Origin: Synechocystis salina LEGE 00031
GTDB lineage: Bacteria > Cyanobacteriota > Cyanobacteriia > Cyanobacteriales > Microcystaceae
Direction of reading: 5' to 3'
Assembly: GCF_015207985.1 (NCBI RefSeq)
Contig: NZ_JADEVV010000004.1
Location: 55,747 to 119,746 of the forward strand
DNA: 64,000 nucleotides
The number at the start of each line of letters is the position of its first letter. Position 1 is the stretch's first letter. A program made the position numbers and the translations under genes. Shown here piece after piece: positions 1 through 7,648 of this stretch. The notes under the pieces were generated by a model. The model had not been told where the DNA came from. It did no database searches and worked only from the letters and a program-made list of their open reading frames with translations.

Positions 1-866
1 GCCATGCCTAACACTAAATCCGCCTGCTGGAGAATGTCGGCAAATTGCTGCCAGGAAAGGTGAATGGTGCAGTTCCCCCGTTCCAGGCGATCGCCGTGGT
101 ATTGCCAACCATGCTCCACTGCCAAGGTTTGTAGATGCTCCACCGTCACTGCGGGTACGAGGGCGGCCCAAAAATCCAATACTTTTTCCTGGGCAATGGC
201 TCCACAGAGGGGTAATAGTTGGCCCAAATTGTTTAACGCTTCCGGCACCCGGCTACCGGGTAAAAGGGCAATGAGGGTGTTGCTGTGCCGTTGCAATGGC
301 TGTCCCGTCGGTTGGAGAGCGTCCATGATCGGATAGCCCAAACAACGAATATTAATGCCCCGTTGTCCTAAATCCTCCGCTGTTAAATGGTCTTTGGCGA
401 TCGCCCCGAGACAATGGCGAGATTTTAAACACCAGGCCACAGTAAAGGGCAAGGGTAACCGGCCTTCGTAATAACTGGAATTGGCCACCAAAAAACTCAG
501 GTAGGGCTTACCACTGAGACGGGCAAAGGCCAAGGGCACAATGTCACCGATCGCCACAATGAGGTCAAATTGATGTTTTTGTTTGAGTAGGGCTTTAATT
601 TGCTTAATGGTCAGGCCCACTAAACCACCAACAATGTCTTGCCACCAAGTCAAAAAGCCAGTGTAAATTAGCCCCCCGGAGGGCAGAGGTTGGGTCGGGG
701 CAATGATACTAATCCCCCTCTGTTGATAAGCTTTGCCTTCCCCTACCAAGGGCAGGGCAAACAGATCAAATTCCGGCGATCGCCCTTGTAGGGCATCGAT
801 AATCAGGCCGGCGTTGAGGTCTTCTCCGTGGCCGTTACTAATGAAAAGGATCTTCACTGGGGTCAT
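1..866 (-). CDS. Lipid-A-disaccharide synthase-related protein (partial, C-terminus outside window)
   Basis: The minus strand is open from an ATG at 864-866 to the left edge of the window, giving 288 codons without a stop. The N-terminus reads MTPVKILFISNGHGEDLNAG and an LLPGSR motif follows near residue 200. Both are typical of the LpxB-related glycosyltransferase-like family of cyanobacteria, whose GT-B fold resembles lipid A disaccharide synthase. The true substrate of this family is not established. A GTG at codon 4 gives the MKILFISNGHGED start seen in many relatives and may be the real initiation site. The first 46 codons are duplicated 726 bp upstream, on the far side of a toxin-antitoxin pair, so the native promoter may now lie beyond that insert. 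Family call is confident from motifs; function is inferred. Confidence 0.8.
   Translation of the reverse strand, partial: MTPVKILFISNGHGEDLNAGLIIDALQGRSPEFDLFALPLVGEGKAYQQRGISIIAPTQPLPSGGLIYTGFLTWWQDIVGGLVGLTIKQIKALLKQKHQFDLIVAIGDIVPLAFARLSGKPYLSFLVANSSYYEGRLPLPFTVAWCLKSRHCLGAIAKDHLTAEDLGQRGINIRCLGYPIMDALQPTGQPLQRHSNTLIALLPGSRVPEALNNLGQLLPLCGAIAQEKVLDFWAALVPAVTVEHLQTLAVEHGWQYHGDRLERGNCTIHLSWQQFADILQQADLVLGM
726..863. repeat. 138-bp direct repeat, left copy (inside lpxB-related gene)
   Basis: This segment matches 1590-1727 without gaps, with about eight mismatches by eye. It covers the first 46 codons of the lpxB-related gene. The two copies flank the PIN/antitoxin pair, as expected if the pair entered by an event that duplicated the target gene's 5' end. 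Confidence 0.85.
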
Positions 867-911
867 GCGAATAGAGCCACTTTGGTCATTCTGACTCTTG
901 ATTGTGATGAT

Positions 912-1085
912 TTAGGGAAGACAAAAGTTTGGGTTGAAGCATCTCGGTTCTTTGGCCTGTAAGGGGAAACCTTGTTCTTGCCAATGCTTGAGATCCGCCA
1001 CAATCGCGTGGATGTTGTAGCCATGTTTGGCCGCATACTCATCTCGCAAGCGTCGTGTTTCTTCAACTATATGATCATTCCACAT
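912..1085 (-). CDS. Small antitoxin-like protein paired with PIN toxin
   Basis: This is a 57-residue protein starting MWNDHIVEETRRLRDEYAAK, followed by an H-x-Y-N-x-H-A-I-x-x-D-L-K pattern. Similar short proteins with an 'R.IRDEYA..FNYDI.AI..DLK' pattern are common in cyanobacteria beside PIN-domain genes. The ATG at 1083-1085 overlaps the end of the PIN gene by 11 bases, so the two are translationally coupled with the toxin first. I chose this start because it gives the family-typical short protein; the frame stays open upstream. An antitoxin role is inferred from the pairing and size; no DNA-binding fold is obvious. Confidence 0.65.
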   Translation of the reverse strand: MWNDHIVEETRRLRDEYAAKHGYNIHAIVADLKHWQEQGFPLQAKEPRCFNPNFCLP

Positions 1086-1566
1086 CAGAATTAACTCCGA
1101 GCAGTTCCTCGGGAGTGCAAAGGATAGGGGACTCAAAGCCAAATTCTCGGCAGGCACGTTCAATAAGGTAACGTTTAACTGCGTTGGCAATGTGTTTACA
1201 ATTCCAGGTAAGCAAAAAATCAAGTTGGTGATAAGTCGCTATTGCAATATGTAATGCGTCCGCCACTGCGTTCTGGGGGAGGGCCTCTCTTTGAATAAGA
1301 TATTCGGAAAGAGCTTCAGCTTCTTGGGTAATAGCAATAACGGGAATGTCCCGCAACCATTCTAAACGGGCCGATGCGGCCTCTGGGTTTCTGTTACTGG
1401 CTTCCCGAAGCACCAGGGCGGAAGTGTAGAGAGAAAAATTGATGCGCTCTGTGGCCCACCATTCGTAGCTGATCTGTTGATGCCCTGCGGCAACCACATC
1501 CCGGCTGGGACGGGCTGCGAGGTAGCTAATCACACTTGTTTCGACGTAAACCGTACTTTTTTTCAT
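1075..1566 (-). CDS. PIN-domain protein, VapC-type toxin
   Basis: This is a 163-residue PIN-domain protein. The N-terminal 'VYVETSVISYL' carries the first acidic position, and 'NAVADALHIAIATYHQLDFL' followed by 'LTWNCKHI' supplies the central acidic and C-terminal motif of the family. PIN toxins are metal-dependent RNases, and VapC members cleave tRNA or rRNA when freed from their antitoxin. The gene overlaps the downstream antitoxin-like gene by 11 bases and sits inside a duplicated piece of the lpxB-related gene, so it looks like a laterally inserted module. PIN assignment is strong; the specific RNA target is unknown. Confidence 0.8.
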   Translation of the reverse strand: MKKSTVYVETSVISYLAARPSRDVVAAGHQQISYEWWATERINFSLYTSALVLREASNRNPEAASARLEWLRDIPVIAITQEAEALSEYLIQREALPQNAVADALHIAIATYHQLDFLLTWNCKHIANAVKRYLIERACREFGFESPILCTPEELLGVNSDVE

Positions 1567-1583
1567 GGTTTAGACCAAAGTGT

Positions 1584-1721
1584 CTATTCATAGGCTTTCC
1601 CTATCCCCACCAAGGGCAGAACAAACAGATCAAATTCCGGCGATCGCCGTTGTAGGGCATCGATAATCAGGCCGGCGTTGAGGTCTTCTCCGTGGCCGTT
1701 ACTAATGAAAAGGATCTTCAC
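1584..1721 (-). pseudogene. Truncated 5' fragment of the lpxB-related gene
   Basis: Read on the minus strand from a GTG at 1719-1721, this encodes MKILFISNGHGEDLNAG and continues parallel to the intact gene for 45 residues before a TAG at 1584-1586. The codon aligned to the intact ATG is ATT. It is the right copy (1590-1727) of the 138-bp direct repeat. Because it lies upstream of the insert, it probably marks the original start of the gene and keeps the original promoter side. Confidence 0.75.
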
Positions 1722-1745
1722 TGGGGTAATTAGAACCAAACTGCT

Positions 1746-1967
1746 TCAGTCATCTTTATCGTTGTCATCATTGTCATTATCTTCCTCGTTATTATCATTG
1801 TGGTCATCATTGGCATGATTGTCGTTATCCCCGGCCCTATCTTCTTGCTGTTCCATGTTCTGTTGATTTTGTCTACCTTCCTCTTCCCGATTACCACCGC
1901 CGCAACCACTGACCAATAACAAACACCCCACAACAAGCAAAGACAAAAGTAAGCCAGGTTTAAACAT
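1746..1967 (-). CDS. Small acidic lipoprotein
   Basis: This predicted protein has 73 residues from the ATG at 1965-1967, with a GAGG ribosome-binding motif three bases upstream; a TTG three codons earlier is less likely. The N-terminus is a lipoprotein signal: MFKPG, a leucine/valine-rich core and the lipobox LVSGC, so the mature protein would begin at the cysteine. The rest is almost entirely Asn, Asp, Glu, Gln and His, ending NDDNDKDD, with no folded domain visible. The acidic His-containing tail suggests metal or cation binding at the membrane surface, but that is inference. No family was recognised. Confidence 0.6.
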   Translation of the reverse strand: MFKPGLLLSLLVVGCLLLVSGCGGGNREEEGRQNQQNMEQQEDRAGDNDNHANDDHNDNNEEDNDNDDNDKDD

Positions 1968-1990
1968 TGTCCTCAATTCCCTTAGATTGC

Positions 1991-2021
1991 AAAAAAATGA
2001 CGGTGGTTACCCTTAGGTAAC
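1991..2021 (-). terminator. Candidate terminator after the spkG operon
   Basis: Downstream of the spkG stop on the minus strand, GTTACC and GGTAAC (2006-2011 and 2016-2021) form a perfect 6-bp stem with a 4-base loop. A run of seven T follows at 1997-1991. The spacer between stem and T-run is longer than ideal, so this is only a plausible intrinsic terminator. Confidence 0.4.
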
Positions 2022-2041
2022 AACAGTTACAGTTTGCGATC

Positions 2042-3904
2042 TTAACGTTTTTCTTGGCGTTGGCGGATAATGTTTTCCACCTGGGAGCCCAAATCCAGCA
2101 GACGTAAATTTCCCCCATTGCCCTGCCACGTGGCAAACAAGCAGAGATAACGACCCATGGGGGCGATCGCCGTGATAGTTTCCCCTAGGGAAAAATTGCC
2201 AAATAGAAAACCCTCATAATCCAACAGAGCCACTTCCCCATGGCGATCAGCCAGTAAATAGCCCCAGGGAAAAGGCTGAACGAATTGGGGCTGGACATTT
2301 AAAGCAATGCGATTGACTTTTAGGGGTTGTAGGCGAACCAAAATACCGGTTTGGGGGGCATCATCGGCCAAGCCAAACAGATGGTTACGGGAGTAGCGGT
2401 TAACCACCAATTGAGACACTAAAAAAGAAAGACGAAATGCCGGAAACACAGACCCCCGCCGATTAAATAGGAAAAAAACAGTCTGACGGTGACTCGCAGT
2501 TGATGGTGACTGCACTAACAGGCCATGGTTTTGATCTAGGGTGAGCAGTTGGCAAGGACATCGAGTTGGCAACGCCGGGGCCACCGCTAAGCAGAGGTCA
2601 GTCCGCCATACCTGAAAGTAACCTTTAGCACTGCTTTGATCCCCCACCACCACTGCCAGGGTTTTGCCCCCGGGGCTCAGGTTAGCCAACAGACGATCTG
2701 CTTGCAAATTGATGCAGGGCTTGGGTAGGCAAAGATTGCTAAGTAGGGTTTCTTGCCATTGGTAAAATTGCCATTCTCCTGGTTCCCCCCCCTGGATTAA
2801 CAGGTTAATTTGGTCTTGGTTTACCTCCAGGTTAGCCATGGTTCCCGGTAAACCCAAAGACCATCGGGGCAAGGGATGGTGCTCGAAATTGCCGTCGCCA
2901 TATTGCCATAGGTACAGTTCAGTCCCATTGCCCAGATACAACCAAAGTCCTGCCCTGGTTAGATGGTTGACGGGAAATAGCAAAGGGGTACTGTGTTTCA
3001 CCGTGGCCGTAAAAGTCAGCGAGGCCGGGGCAAGGTGATGGTAAAGATAGCCGTTAGCCTGGGGGAGACTCTGTTCCAATGCTTGTTTTTGGGCCGTTGC
3101 CAAAGCACTGGCCATGGCTGCGGCACTGGAAAATCGCCGTTGGGGCAATTTCTCCAAAGCTCGTTGGACGATGGAACCAAGCAAGGGGGGAAATTCCGGC
3201 GGTAAAGTTAGGCGGGTATTGAGATGGGCCGTCTGTAAAGCTTTAGGAAATCCTGAAAATGGGCGATCGCCGACAATGAGCTCGTACAGTAAAATGCCCA
3301 CTGCATAAATGTCGGAAGCCACAGAAAATTTGCCGTAGAAGCGTTCCGGGGCCATATAGGCGGGGGAACCAGTATAACCTTTGCCGAAGTTAGGATTGCC
3401 CGTTTTTGCCGTCAGGCGAGCAATGCCAAAATCTGATACTTTCACCTGCCACCCCTCTCCCCGCGGAATTAACAGGATATTTTCTGGTTTGAGGTCACAG
3501 TGGACAATGTCATGCTGATGGGCCTGGGCCAAACCCAGCAATATCTGTCGTACTAGGTCTATTTTTCCCACCACACATAAATCTCCATCCCCATCGATAA
3601 TGTCCCGTAGAGTTCCCCCCTCACAGTAATCCATCACCAAATAGCGCCCCCCAGGATGGTATTCCAAGCCATGGCAAGCCACAATGTTGGGATGGCGTAG
3701 GGTCAGCAGATAGGACAGTTCCCGCAGAAATTTGTTGGTGGGAAATACCCGGTGCTCCAAATCCTTGAGGGCAAACATTCTACCCGTAAGCCGGTGGATA
3801 GCACAGTAAACCCGTCCGAACTGTCCCTGTCCAATTTGTCCAATAATTCTATATTGGGAACGGGGAAACAGTGGCATAACCGCCACATTGGCAGTCTTCA
3901 CCAT
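2042..3904 (-). CDS. spkG: Serine/threonine protein kinase SpkG-like, with C-terminal propeller-like region
   Basis: The protein opens with a complete eukaryotic-type kinase domain: glycine loop IGQGQFGRVY, lysine in FALKD, catalytic HCDLKPEN, DFG in VSDFGIARL, and APE in YMAPERF. The last roughly 300 residues are rich in short beta-like stretches such as GLWLYLGNGTELYLWQYGDG and look like a degenerate propeller or sensor domain; no transmembrane helix was identified. It is the last gene of the cluster matching slr0144-slr0152, where Slr0152 is SpkG. I start at the ATG 3902-3904. An upstream TTG at 4006 would add 34 residues lying before the kinase core, which looks less likely. Substrates cannot be read from sequence. 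Confidence 0.88.
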   Translation of the reverse strand: MVKTANVAVMPLFPRSQYRIIGQIGQGQFGRVYCAIHRLTGRMFALKDLEHRVFPTNKFLRELSYLLTLRHPNIVACHGLEYHPGGRYLVMDYCEGGTLRDIIDGDGDLCVVGKIDLVRQILLGLAQAHQHDIVHCDLKPENILLIPRGEGWQVKVSDFGIARLTAKTGNPNFGKGYTGSPAYMAPERFYGKFSVASDIYAVGILLYELIVGDRPFSGFPKALQTAHLNTRLTLPPEFPPLLGSIVQRALEKLPQRRFSSAAAMASALATAQKQALEQSLPQANGYLYHHLAPASLTFTATVKHSTPLLFPVNHLTRAGLWLYLGNGTELYLWQYGDGNFEHHPLPRWSLGLPGTMANLEVNQDQINLLIQGGEPGEWQFYQWQETLLSNLCLPKPCINLQADRLLANLSPGGKTLAVVVGDQSSAKGYFQVWRTDLCLAVAPALPTRCPCQLLTLDQNHGLLVQSPSTASHRQTVFFLFNRRGSVFPAFRLSFLVSQLVVNRYSRNHLFGLADDAPQTGILVRLQPLKVNRIALNVQPQFVQPFPWGYLLADRHGEVALLDYEGFLFGNFSLGETITAIAPMGRYLCLFATWQGNGGNLRLLDLGSQVENIIRQRQEKR

Positions 3905-4024
3905 AAAAAACACGCCTAGGACAGGGAGTGACTCTATCTTACCTTTGTCCCAGGCGATTATTGCTGTTGTTGTTGTCTTGGAGGCAATGGGGGAAGTCTT
4001 GGCCAACGGGCTGAAACCGCAGCT

Positions 4025-4951
4025 TTAACCAAACAAGTTGGCCGCCGTGGTGTCGCTTTCTTCCGTCAACAGGGGTTTAATTTCCCGGTCTGGATCGGCA
4101 ATGTAAGCTTCATGGTCAACACCATCCGCTGGGGCCATTGCCGGGGTGGCTTCCACTTCTAGCTCCAGATCTTCCACTGGCCCTTCATAGTAGTGCTTAT
4201 GGAGAGCCCTGGCCACTTCATAATTGTCCAAATCCCCTTGGTCAAAATAGAGCTTGTAGGCCTGACGTAAATCGTCCGTGGCTTGCTTGCGGTTATCTAG
4301 GCGGGCGTAGGCCATGCCCCGATGGTGAAAAGCACCGGCCAAATCGCCCCTGAGACGAATGGCTTCCGTGCAATCCCGCACTGCTTCGGTCCAATCTTCC
4401 AAGCGGAAATGGCTCAAGCCCCTTTGGTAATAAGCCTCAGCATGGGGATAGGCGGCAATGCTTTGGGTGCAGGTTTCCATAGTGCGTAACTCCTGAACCA
4501 CAGCAACTAGGTCTTGATGTTGGTGGTCTAGGATTTCATGGGTCTGTGCAGCGGTTGCCCGGAAAGCTTTGGTCAAATTTGCTTGGTTAGCGGCGATCGC
4601 CTGTTGCTGTTGACCGAGGGAAGTTTGAACATCCCCTTGGAATTTTTGTAGATATTCCTGCAGATGGGCTTGGTTTTGGTTCACCAACTGGACAATCTGG
4701 GCCGCTGTGGCCTGTTGATTGGCCAACAAATGCTGTTCCAATTGCTTACGGTTAAATAAATGGAGTCCGACCCCGGCCGCCACTGGAATTACCCCGGCCG
4801 CTGGGTTAGCAGGCAAAACCACACTGGCGATCGCCCCACCGATTAACGCTACCACCGACAAGCCATCCCAGAGCCCGGATTTGTAGCCCGTGGTTGGGGC
4901 CCCGTTTCCCTGGGAAGTTACCGTTTGTTCATTAACTTGATTTTCCATCAT
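4025..4951 (-). CDS. Slr0151-like TPR membrane protein (PSII repair/assembly)
   Basis: This 308-residue protein begins with about 25 polar residues, then a hydrophobic hairpin (LSVVALIGGAIASVVL and AAGVIPVAAGVGLHLF). A Gln/Ala-rich coiled-coil stretch follows, then tetratricopeptide repeats (AEAYYQRGLSHFRLEDWTEA and GAFHHRGMAYARLDNRKQAT) and an acidic tail. The layout matches Slr0151 of Synechocystis 6803, a thylakoid protein reported to act in photosystem II assembly and repair. It lies 18 bases upstream of the alternative spkG TTG and 120 bases from the farther ATG, in the middle of the operon. Two tandem ATG codons are possible starts. Function is transferred from the recognised cluster. 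Confidence 0.88.
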   Translation of the reverse strand: MMENQVNEQTVTSQGNGAPTTGYKSGLWDGLSVVALIGGAIASVVLPANPAAGVIPVAAGVGLHLFNRKQLEQHLLANQQATAAQIVQLVNQNQAHLQEYLQKFQGDVQTSLGQQQQAIAANQANLTKAFRATAAQTHEILDHQHQDLVAVVQELRTMETCTQSIAAYPHAEAYYQRGLSHFRLEDWTEAVRDCTEAIRLRGDLAGAFHHRGMAYARLDNRKQATDDLRQAYKLYFDQGDLDNYEVARALHKHYYEGPVEDLELEVEATPAMAPADGVDHEAYIADPDREIKPLLTEESDTTAANLFG

Positions 4952-5071
4952 AATCCTGATTCCTTTGCCGACAATGGATAGAACACAGATTGCTAGAGCT
5001 CAGAAAAGCCCATCAACAGAGTTTGAACATGCTGGGCATCCTATGGAAGATGGGAGAACCCCGCTGGAGAT

Positions 5072-5383
5072 TTAACCAAATAAAGCTTCCTCTTGGTGAG
5101 TAAGAATTTTGCAATTGGCAGTGGCATAGGCCGCACAGAGCAACACACAACCCGCCGCCAATTCCTCCGGCTTGAGGAAATCAGACCCCTTATCCGTATG
5201 CTCAACGGTCCCCTCCAGTAATTGACCTGCACAGGCCACACAGGACGCCGCCCGACAGGAATAGGGCAAATCCAATCCCTGATTTTCCGCCGCTTCGAGA
5301 ATTAACTCATCCGCTGCCACCTGGATGGTGACATCACTGCCCGTGGCCGGATTGACCAAATTAACGGAATAAAGCGTACCCAT
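5072..5383 (-). CDS. [2Fe-2S] plant-type ferredoxin (Slr0150-like)
   Basis: This is a 103-residue ferredoxin. The cluster motif is CRAASCVACAG (C-x4-C-x2-C), and the C-terminal cysteine lies in GCVLLCAAYATANC, as in plant-type ferredoxins. I use the ATG at 5381-5383 (MGTLYSVNLVNPATG), which matches the family N-terminus; the upstream MNQLFGSF extension is probably not translated. The domain is the beta-grasp electron carrier that normally accepts electrons from photosystem I or feeds reductases. As the Slr0150 equivalent in the photosystem II assembly cluster it is a minor ferredoxin with a specialised, unproven partner. Confidence 0.88.
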   Translation of the reverse strand: MGTLYSVNLVNPATGSDVTIQVAADELILEAAENQGLDLPYSCRAASCVACAGQLLEGTVEHTDKGSDFLKPEELAAGCVLLCAAYATANCKILTHQEEALFG

Positions 5384-5417
5384 GAATGATCCAAACAATT
5401 GATTCAAAATTAGCCCA

Positions 5418-5888
5418 TTAGCTACTGAGAATGGTGTGGTCCAACTTCAGCGCTGGCAACACCATTGCCACCTCATCAGGTTCCAGAAATTCCTTAATGG
5501 TTTCCTGGATCACTTTATAACTAATCTTGGCGTACTCAGTATAGTTGTAAGCACGCACAATAGTTTGGTACCAAATCAATAAACCCTCCCGCAGGCGGTC
5601 TAAATCCCCAAATAAAATGGCCGTAATTGAACAACGGAACACATTGGTCATATCCCGCCGACAAATCTCAGTCACATCCCGATCGCCCATGTGGAAAGTA
5701 TCCTGGGGCAGGTTCCGTTTTTCCGCTTCCCAGCGGTTAATAATTTGTTCTTCGTTGTCCCGGATTTTTTCATAGGCACTAATACGAATTTCCGCCGTAT
5801 CCAACAAATCCTGCAAAAACTGCAACTCTTGATCCGTGGCGTAACGGCCATCGGCATCAATGGTCAAACGAGTTAGGGATTTAAACAT
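5418..5888 (-). CDS. Phycobilisome-fold protein (Slr0149-like)
   Basis: This 156-residue helical protein contains the phycobiliprotein globin pattern: 'DADGRYATDQELQFLQDLL', an 'ISAYEKIRDNEEQII' helix, an 'ICRRDMTNVFRCSITAILFG' segment and a C-terminal 'IKEFLEPDEV'. In ApcA/CpcA-type proteins the region around the bilin site has a conserved cysteine pair; here only parts remain, so bilin attachment is uncertain. It corresponds to Slr0149 of the PAP cluster. The start is the ATG at 5886-5888, preceded by GAGG about ten bases upstream. Its paralog three genes upstream (7122-7634) is more divergent. Confidence 0.82.
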   Translation of the reverse strand: MFKSLTRLTIDADGRYATDQELQFLQDLLDTAEIRISAYEKIRDNEEQIINRWEAEKRNLPQDTFHMGDRDVTEICRRDMTNVFRCSITAILFGDLDRLREGLLIWYQTIVRAYNYTEYAKISYKVIQETIKEFLEPDEVAMVLPALKLDHTILSS

Positions 5889-5940
5889 CAATCACATACC
5901 TCATAAAAATAAAAATCAAACTGCCCCCATGGGCCGGTGC

Positions 5941-6423
5941 CTACTCATCCACATCCTTGGCAATTTGGATTTTGGCTGCCTGTAACTGATCTGCTAATTG
6001 ACTAATCATCGAACGGGTAATTAATTTACCTTTTTCCACCAGGATGCCCCCATCCCGAGGATTTAAAATGTTTTCCTCCGCCCGACGGCCAATCAGTTCC
6101 TCGATGTCCTCGATTTCACTGACGTACATCCCAGCGGGCAACTCCACCACCACCCCTTCGTCCAACACCCGGGCCTGGCAGGCCAAGCGAGAATAGCGAC
6201 TATGGGTAGTAATCACCTCTAGGGTGCGCTGTTCCCGACGGTTGAGGGGGGAAAGACTTTCCATCCCAGCGGTGACGTAAACGTGACAAGTGGCACACAT
6301 CCCCCGACCACCACACTCCTTCATAATTCGCAAATCTTGACTAAGTAATCCTGAAAGCAGATTATCGTTAGTCTCAATGGCGACTTTTAAATTGATGGGG
6401 TCGAGTCTAATGGTTTTAGCCAC
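5941..6423 (-). CDS. [2Fe-2S] ferredoxin-like protein (Slr0148-like)
   Basis: This is a 160-residue protein with a ferredoxin domain in the first hundred residues: 'ECGGRGMCATCHVYVT' gives C-x5-C-x2-C and 'RLACQARV' gives the fourth cysteine. This spacing is closer to adrenodoxin/Isc-type than plant-type ferredoxins. The C-terminal 50 residues (IEELIGRRAEENILNPRDGG) are an extension specific to this group. Translation starts at a GTG (6421-6423), supported by a strong AAGGAGG at 6429-6435. It is the Slr0148 equivalent. Two ferredoxins of different type in one operon suggest an electron-transfer or Fe-S step in photosystem II assembly; the partner is unknown. Confidence 0.87.
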   Translation of the reverse strand: MAKTIRLDPINLKVAIETNDNLLSGLLSQDLRIMKECGGRGMCATCHVYVTAGMESLSPLNRREQRTLEVITTHSRYSRLACQARVLDEGVVVELPAGMYVSEIEDIEELIGRRAEENILNPRDGGILVEKGKLITRSMISQLADQLQAAKIQIAKDVDE

Positions 6424-6453
6424 ACAATCCTCCTTAGTGCTGTAATACTGATA

Positions 6454-7119
6454 TTAGCCCTGTTGGCGACAGAGCAATTCCATAATGGTGGCATGGTCAT
6501 GGCCTTCTGTTAACCAAGCAGAAACTGGTTTAAGGCGCTCCTTCAGGCCGAGGATGAAAAGATTTTTTTCCGCCCCCAGGGACTCACAGACGGTTTGCTC
6601 ACAATGGAGCTTTTCACCGGTTAACTGTGAGAAAAAGGCGGCCAGCATGCCCGCTTCCAGGAAACCCATGGGGCTTTTGCCCTGGGGAGCACAGGCCACA
6701 AAAGGGGAATTAATCACCTCGGCCACAATGAAGCCGTTTTGGTAGTATTTCAAGTCGATATCCACCAGGCCGTAACCGTGGGATTTCCAACATTGTTTAA
6801 AGGTCTGCAGGAATTCCACCATGGCCATGGCCTGGATTGGCTTGCCATAGTATTCCTGCAGTTCGTCGGCAAAGCGCTTATAGAAAGCACTGCCCCAGGT
6901 TTTGCCACAGGCGGTGAGAGCCACCCCAGCCCCAATGCCTAGTTCGGAATCTAGGGCGGTGAATAGACCCTTGATGAGGGTATCGGGCAGGGCAATCAGA
7001 CGGGCTCCACTGCGATTTTCCAACAGGCCAAACTCGTTATCCCCTTGGAGATAAACGTCCGGGGCAAAGTAGTTACCTTTGGGGGGTTGGGCATTAATCA
7101 GAGCATTTACGTCAATCAT
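6454..7119 (-). CDS. V4R-domain protein (Slr0147-like)
   Basis: This 221-residue protein carries a C-terminal V4R (4-vinyl reductase, BchJ-like) domain, seen as 'SPFVACAPQGKSPMGFLEAG', 'LAAFFSQLTGEKLHCEQTVC' and 'ESLGAEKNLFILGL'. V4R domains are small-molecule-binding and sometimes metal-binding. In BchJ they are linked to bacteriochlorophyll synthesis, which fits a chlorophyll- or phycobilin-related assembly role. It is the Slr0147 equivalent. The start is the ATG at 7117-7119 with TAGGAG upstream, and the gene follows 7122-7634 with a two-base gap. The ligand cannot be deduced. Confidence 0.87.
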   Translation of the reverse strand: MIDVNALINAQPPKGNYFAPDVYLQGDNEFGLLENRSGARLIALPDTLIKGLFTALDSELGIGAGVALTACGKTWGSAFYKRFADELQEYYGKPIQAMAMVEFLQTFKQCWKSHGYGLVDIDLKYYQNGFIVAEVINSPFVACAPQGKSPMGFLEAGMLAAFFSQLTGEKLHCEQTVCESLGAEKNLFILGLKERLKPVSAWLTEGHDHATIMELLCRQQG

Positions 7120-7121
7120 CG

Positions 7122-7634
7122 TTACTCTCCTAGGGTCATCATTTCTGCTTCTTCCTCTGGGGCGGGCGCAGGGGCCTGGCCGAGGATGGTTTGGTCTGCC
7201 TGGGCTAAAAAGGGTTCTAGGAGATGGTATTGGAGGGGCTCCAACAGGGACTGTAACTGTTCTTTTAGTAATTCCGATACCCTGGTTTCCATGGCCACCA
7301 TTTCATGGGCCTGTACCACTCCCTCTAGCCACTCCAACAAACGGTATTGTAGGTATTCGGGATTACTCAGGAGCATGGCCATGGCTCCGTAGCGCAAAAT
7401 GCTAATCCAATGCAGGAGAGCTTGGTGCAGTTGGGCCACCGGTGCATCGTTAAATTCCATTTCCAATTGGTCGGCGATCGCCTGGAAAAGAATAGTTTCC
7501 CCATCCCGCAGGAGGCGGTAGGTGTTTAACCGTTCTTGCATTAAGCCTAAATTTTTGCGGAAGGAAATAATTTCCAGAGGATGGAGATAATGGTCTTCCG
7601 CCCGATGAAAGAGCCGTTCAAAATCCTTTTGCAT
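7122..7634 (-). CDS. Phycobilisome-fold protein (Slr0146-like)
   Basis: This is a 170-residue helical protein beginning MQKDFERLFHRAEDHYLHPL. The helical pattern ('LRDGETILFQAIADQLEMEF', 'LHQALLHWISILRYGAMAML') is a divergent version of the phycobiliprotein globin fold also seen at 5418-5888; a bilin-binding cysteine is absent. The C-terminus is acidic and proline-rich (APAPAPEEEAEM). I use the ATG at 7632-7634: an upstream extension would read through low-complexity sequence overlapping the neighbouring gene. It is the Slr0146 equivalent in the photosystem II assembly cluster. Confidence 0.8.
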   Translation of the reverse strand: MQKDFERLFHRAEDHYLHPLEIISFRKNLGLMQERLNTYRLLRDGETILFQAIADQLEMEFNDAPVAQLHQALLHWISILRYGAMAMLLSNPEYLQYRLLEWLEGVVQAHEMVAMETRVSELLKEQLQSLLEPLQYHLLEPFLAQADQTILGQAPAPAPEEEAEMMTLGE

Positions 7635-7648
7635 AATTTTATGGACCC

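Noticed and set aside
4006..4025. SpkG starting at the TTG 4006
   Set aside because: The added 34 residues lack family similarity and have no ribosome-binding site; the ATG at 3904 sits nearer the kinase core.
7079..7405. Overlapping plus-strand frames opposite the V4R and phycobilin-fold genes
   Set aside because: They are complements of well-supported operon genes and encode low-complexity Trp/Pro-rich sequence.
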